From contig WTXI01000453.1 of assembly GCA_022376515.1 (NCBI GenBank), positions 1-24,443 of the forward strand: DNA of 24,443 nucleotides, written 5' to 3'. How positions within the stretch are numbered: position 1 is the first letter of the stretch; every line of letters begins with the position of its first letter. Shown in pieces: positions 22,166 to 24,443 of the stretch. The DNA is from Lactifluus volemus. Lineage: Eukaryota; Basidiomycota; Agaricomycetes; Russulales; Russulaceae. The notes beneath the pieces are model-generated. The model saw only the letters and a list, made by a program, of their open reading frames with translations, was not told the origin of the DNA and ran no database searches. A program made the translations under genes and the position numbers.

Positions 22166-24443
22166 TCATGTGGCGTCGACTCTAAAGCCTTCGCCATTCA
22201 AACGTATCTGCTGTGTGAGCGCCGCGCTGAGGATAAACTCATGAGAGTAAATCCCATGGCCGGCTTCGGCAATGGGTCGCCATATCGAGGCGTCTTCGGG
22301 ACAAGAGACGACATAGTGGTTGGCTGAAGTCTTACCGCTCAGTGCGCGGACCGTAGGATTTTGTTGACGTATCTATGACCCATGCCATCCCCAAGTCTGT
22401 CAGTCACTTCTGGCAGTAAATTCAGATTTCGCTGCGCTATGGTGGCTGCTCACCTGCCCACCGTGCGCCGAAATGACGTTCTTAAGCAGCTTCTTATCTA
22501 GCGGCACTTTGTTTGTCACGTAGAAAACTTTGCCGGCGAAAAGTAGGCCTTTGTTTGCCTTGGCACGCTTCAGAGCATCAACGAGCTTGAAGTTCCATTT
22601 CTTTTCGTTGACACGGTCTGCAAGGACGTACTTGTTGATAGCTGCGCCAAAAGAAAAGAAAAGCATAATTTAACGATAGAATGGAACCAAGGGTAAACCA
22701 CACACGGAGTAACTTCCCCGCCGCAATGGAATCACGAACCCACTGCTCCGTCACAACGGCAGGGGCCACTGCCATGGCACAAAGGAGCTTTTCTGTGCGT
22801 GCGAGAGTCCTGACGACCAGATGAGTGCATTCGTCTGGTCTCACACCAACCCTTGCTCCCAACTTTGCCAAGGCCTAGTTAAAAACATAATGAGCAAAAA
22901 AAAAGGTTTATGAAGAACTTTCATTCCACACATTTTCTTCACTTTCGTCCAAACTAACTTGTGTGGTCAAGACCCTCACGGACTTGTCACTTTTGGCCTG
23001 TCCGTCAGCGAACAAAGCTGTGAGCGAGGAATCGATATTTGCTTGCCTGAGGTCTCCGCCGGAGGATTCCTTCTTTAATTTCGCGCCCTTCGTTCTACCC
23101 TTGTGTGATAGAATCTCCGCCGTCTCCTGGGAACTAGTTTCTGCCCGGGCTGCGCGCTCATCATCATCGCGCATATCAGCGGAGCGATCCTTGCCCTTCG
23201 CGCCGCTGAGGCGCCGCTTCTTGCGCTCATGCTCATCATCAGAAGACGCAGCGCTCTCCACAGGGTGGATCGACGCGCGCTTCTTACCCTTACCCACCGT
23301 CCTCGATACCACGTCATTCCTTTCCTTCCCCCGTTTGCCTTCAGGGAGAGCCGCAGCTCGCACGTTGCCACGTCGTAGTTCCTTCTCAAAGTTGACAACA
23401 TCGGGCATGATTTCTTCCCTTAGCCGCTGCGAAGCTTTGGTAGCCGCAGAGCGACGTGATGTATGTCTTGATGGTCCCTCTTCCCGGTCTGTGCTTATGT
23501 CGACCGTGAGGGATGACAAAGGATGTGTGCGTTCTCCGGAAATTGTTGCCGAGTGAGAAGCGTGACTCTTGGGCTTTGTTTTGACTGGACTTGCCCTCTT
23601 CAGTGGAGACCGGCCCGGGCGACGCAGCTGTCCCTTTGGATGGCACAAGGACAGAGTCCATTGGAATCGGAGTCGTCGGGTGGCAAGTCGATTTCCCTGT
23701 TGGAGATGGTAGTACATGCTCATCCCCTGCCGTCTCGGAATCGGCTTCGGCGGTTGCACCTGGTGGCCGACAAAAAATATCATTTGTAGGTCGCCAGCGG
23801 GGAGGTATGTTGTTTCCAACGGAGAAGGGCCAGTACTCGGTTTCTCAGAAGAATTCCAGGGCGCGCTTGGGCCCAGGGTTTTGCGCTACCCGACGAGGCG
23901 TGGCCGGCTTATCAGCCTGGATAGGGTCTCTTTCTACTCCTTGGGAATCCAATCGAGCATCGACGTCCATCCTATCTTCGGCGTTGGAGCCCCCGTGGCG
24001 TCCTTTGCTTTATTGGCCTTACGGGCGTTAAGCCTCTTCGGGGTCAGCTGAGACATGTTCTCTTCATCACGATGACTAGGCACTTCATCTACAGAAATTG
24101 CCTTGCCCTGTGCAAGCGCCATCTCCGCTACGAGGTCTGGAAGTGTCTCTAGGATGACCTCACGTTGAATGCCACGCTCGCCGAGATGATCGGAGAAGTC
24201 GAGGCCAGGCGGGAAAACTACGTATTTCTCGAGACCAACAGAAAGGTTTCTCCACTGAATGAAGCAATCCTCTAACCACATGTGGTTGACGACTGGGATG
24301 GACCAATTACGTGCTTTCGTTGCCTTATTTCCCGAGATGCTACAGATTAAGACAAAGTTATCAGCACGACCAGAGGAAGATAACGAATTGGATATCATAC
24401 AATGCGGCAATGACCACCGTATTCTTGCCAGACATGCTCGGAG
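22166..24443 (-). CDS. Multi-BRCT DNA-damage protein, Rtt107/Brc1-like, 5' incomplete
   Basis: Family role: scaffold that reads phosphorylated H2A at stalled forks. Clear exons (minus strand): 24443-24401 (partial), 24339 to about 23995, a long linker exon ending at 22932, then 22874-22706, 22641-22454, 22372-22166 with the stop. The N-terminal BRCT part has RNWSIPVVNHMWLEDCF and QWRNLSVGLEKYVVFPPGLD. The C-terminal tandem BRCT pair starts VRVLTTQVSLDESEEN, joins ALAKLGARVGV, and has CTHLVV, TEKLLCAMAVAP, VVTEQWV, then INKYVLADR, GKVFYVTNKVP, AHGGQ, NHYVVSCPEDASIWRP and IYSHEF. The linker is basic and Ser-rich with KKR/KRKK-type nuclear signals. Frame changes in the linker occur near 23992, 23847, 23775 and 23610; two sit in homopolymers (C5, A6 on the plus strand). 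The gene continues past the right edge. The named family is inferred from BRCT motifs and order, not from a search. Confidence 0.8.

Noticed and set aside
22963..23556. 197-residue plus-strand open frame
   Set aside because: It lies antisense to the BRCT linker exon, which has a consistent frame, nuclear signals and matching splice sites.

Overview
The window looks like a basidiomycete (Agaricomycotina-type) nuclear chromosome segment. Genes are compact and rich in introns of about 48-90 nt with GTRNGT-like donors and YAG acceptors. The left end carries a wood-decay-type AA9 lytic polysaccharide monooxygenase (LPMO) family, and the rest are fungal housekeeping genes. Gene models were built by hand from splice sites, phase continuity and recognised family motifs; no search was run.

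Layout. 1-3655: an intact AA9 LPMO gene (1136-2296, +) followed by a decayed direct tandem copy of it (about 2841-3655, +). 4398-10632: a tightly packed run on the minus strand. From right to left it holds VTI1 (SNARE), a SAE2/CtIP/Ctp1-type DNA-end resection factor, a tRNA-Gly(UCC), an 8-TM fungal membrane protein and NAP1 (histone chaperone). 10633-10827: a 195-bp divergent promoter. 10828-21886: plus-strand prefoldin subunit 6, a large SH3-TBC protein whose frame is broken in several places, a 1-kb intergenic region, and a 20-exon GH31 alpha-glucosidase with an N-terminal membrane anchor. 22166-24443: a minus-strand multi-BRCT protein of the Rtt107/Brc1 type, incomplete at the right edge and with frame breaks in its linker.

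How the genes relate. No metabolic cluster is evident; the neighbours are mostly independent housekeeping genes. Two DNA-damage genes (SAE2-like, Rtt107/Brc1-like) and two carbohydrate-active enzymes (AA9, GH31) share the segment but are not adjacent.

Most notable observations: (1) the AA9 protein keeps both histidine-brace residues and the axial tyrosine, but appears to have Gln and Glu where the family normally has a second-shell His and Gln; (2) the degenerate tandem AA9 copy has lost its start codon, the N-terminal catalytic His codon and its splice signals; (3) the SH3-TBC protein lacks the Arg and Gln catalytic fingers and the SH3 aromatic residues, and its frame breaks in at least five places; (4) a tRNA gene sits 45 bp upstream of a protein start codon with no oligo-T stop until inside the coding exon; (5) NAP1 has a 365-nt intron whose donor must be GC. 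I saw no transposon, CRISPR array or obviously novel multi-gene system.
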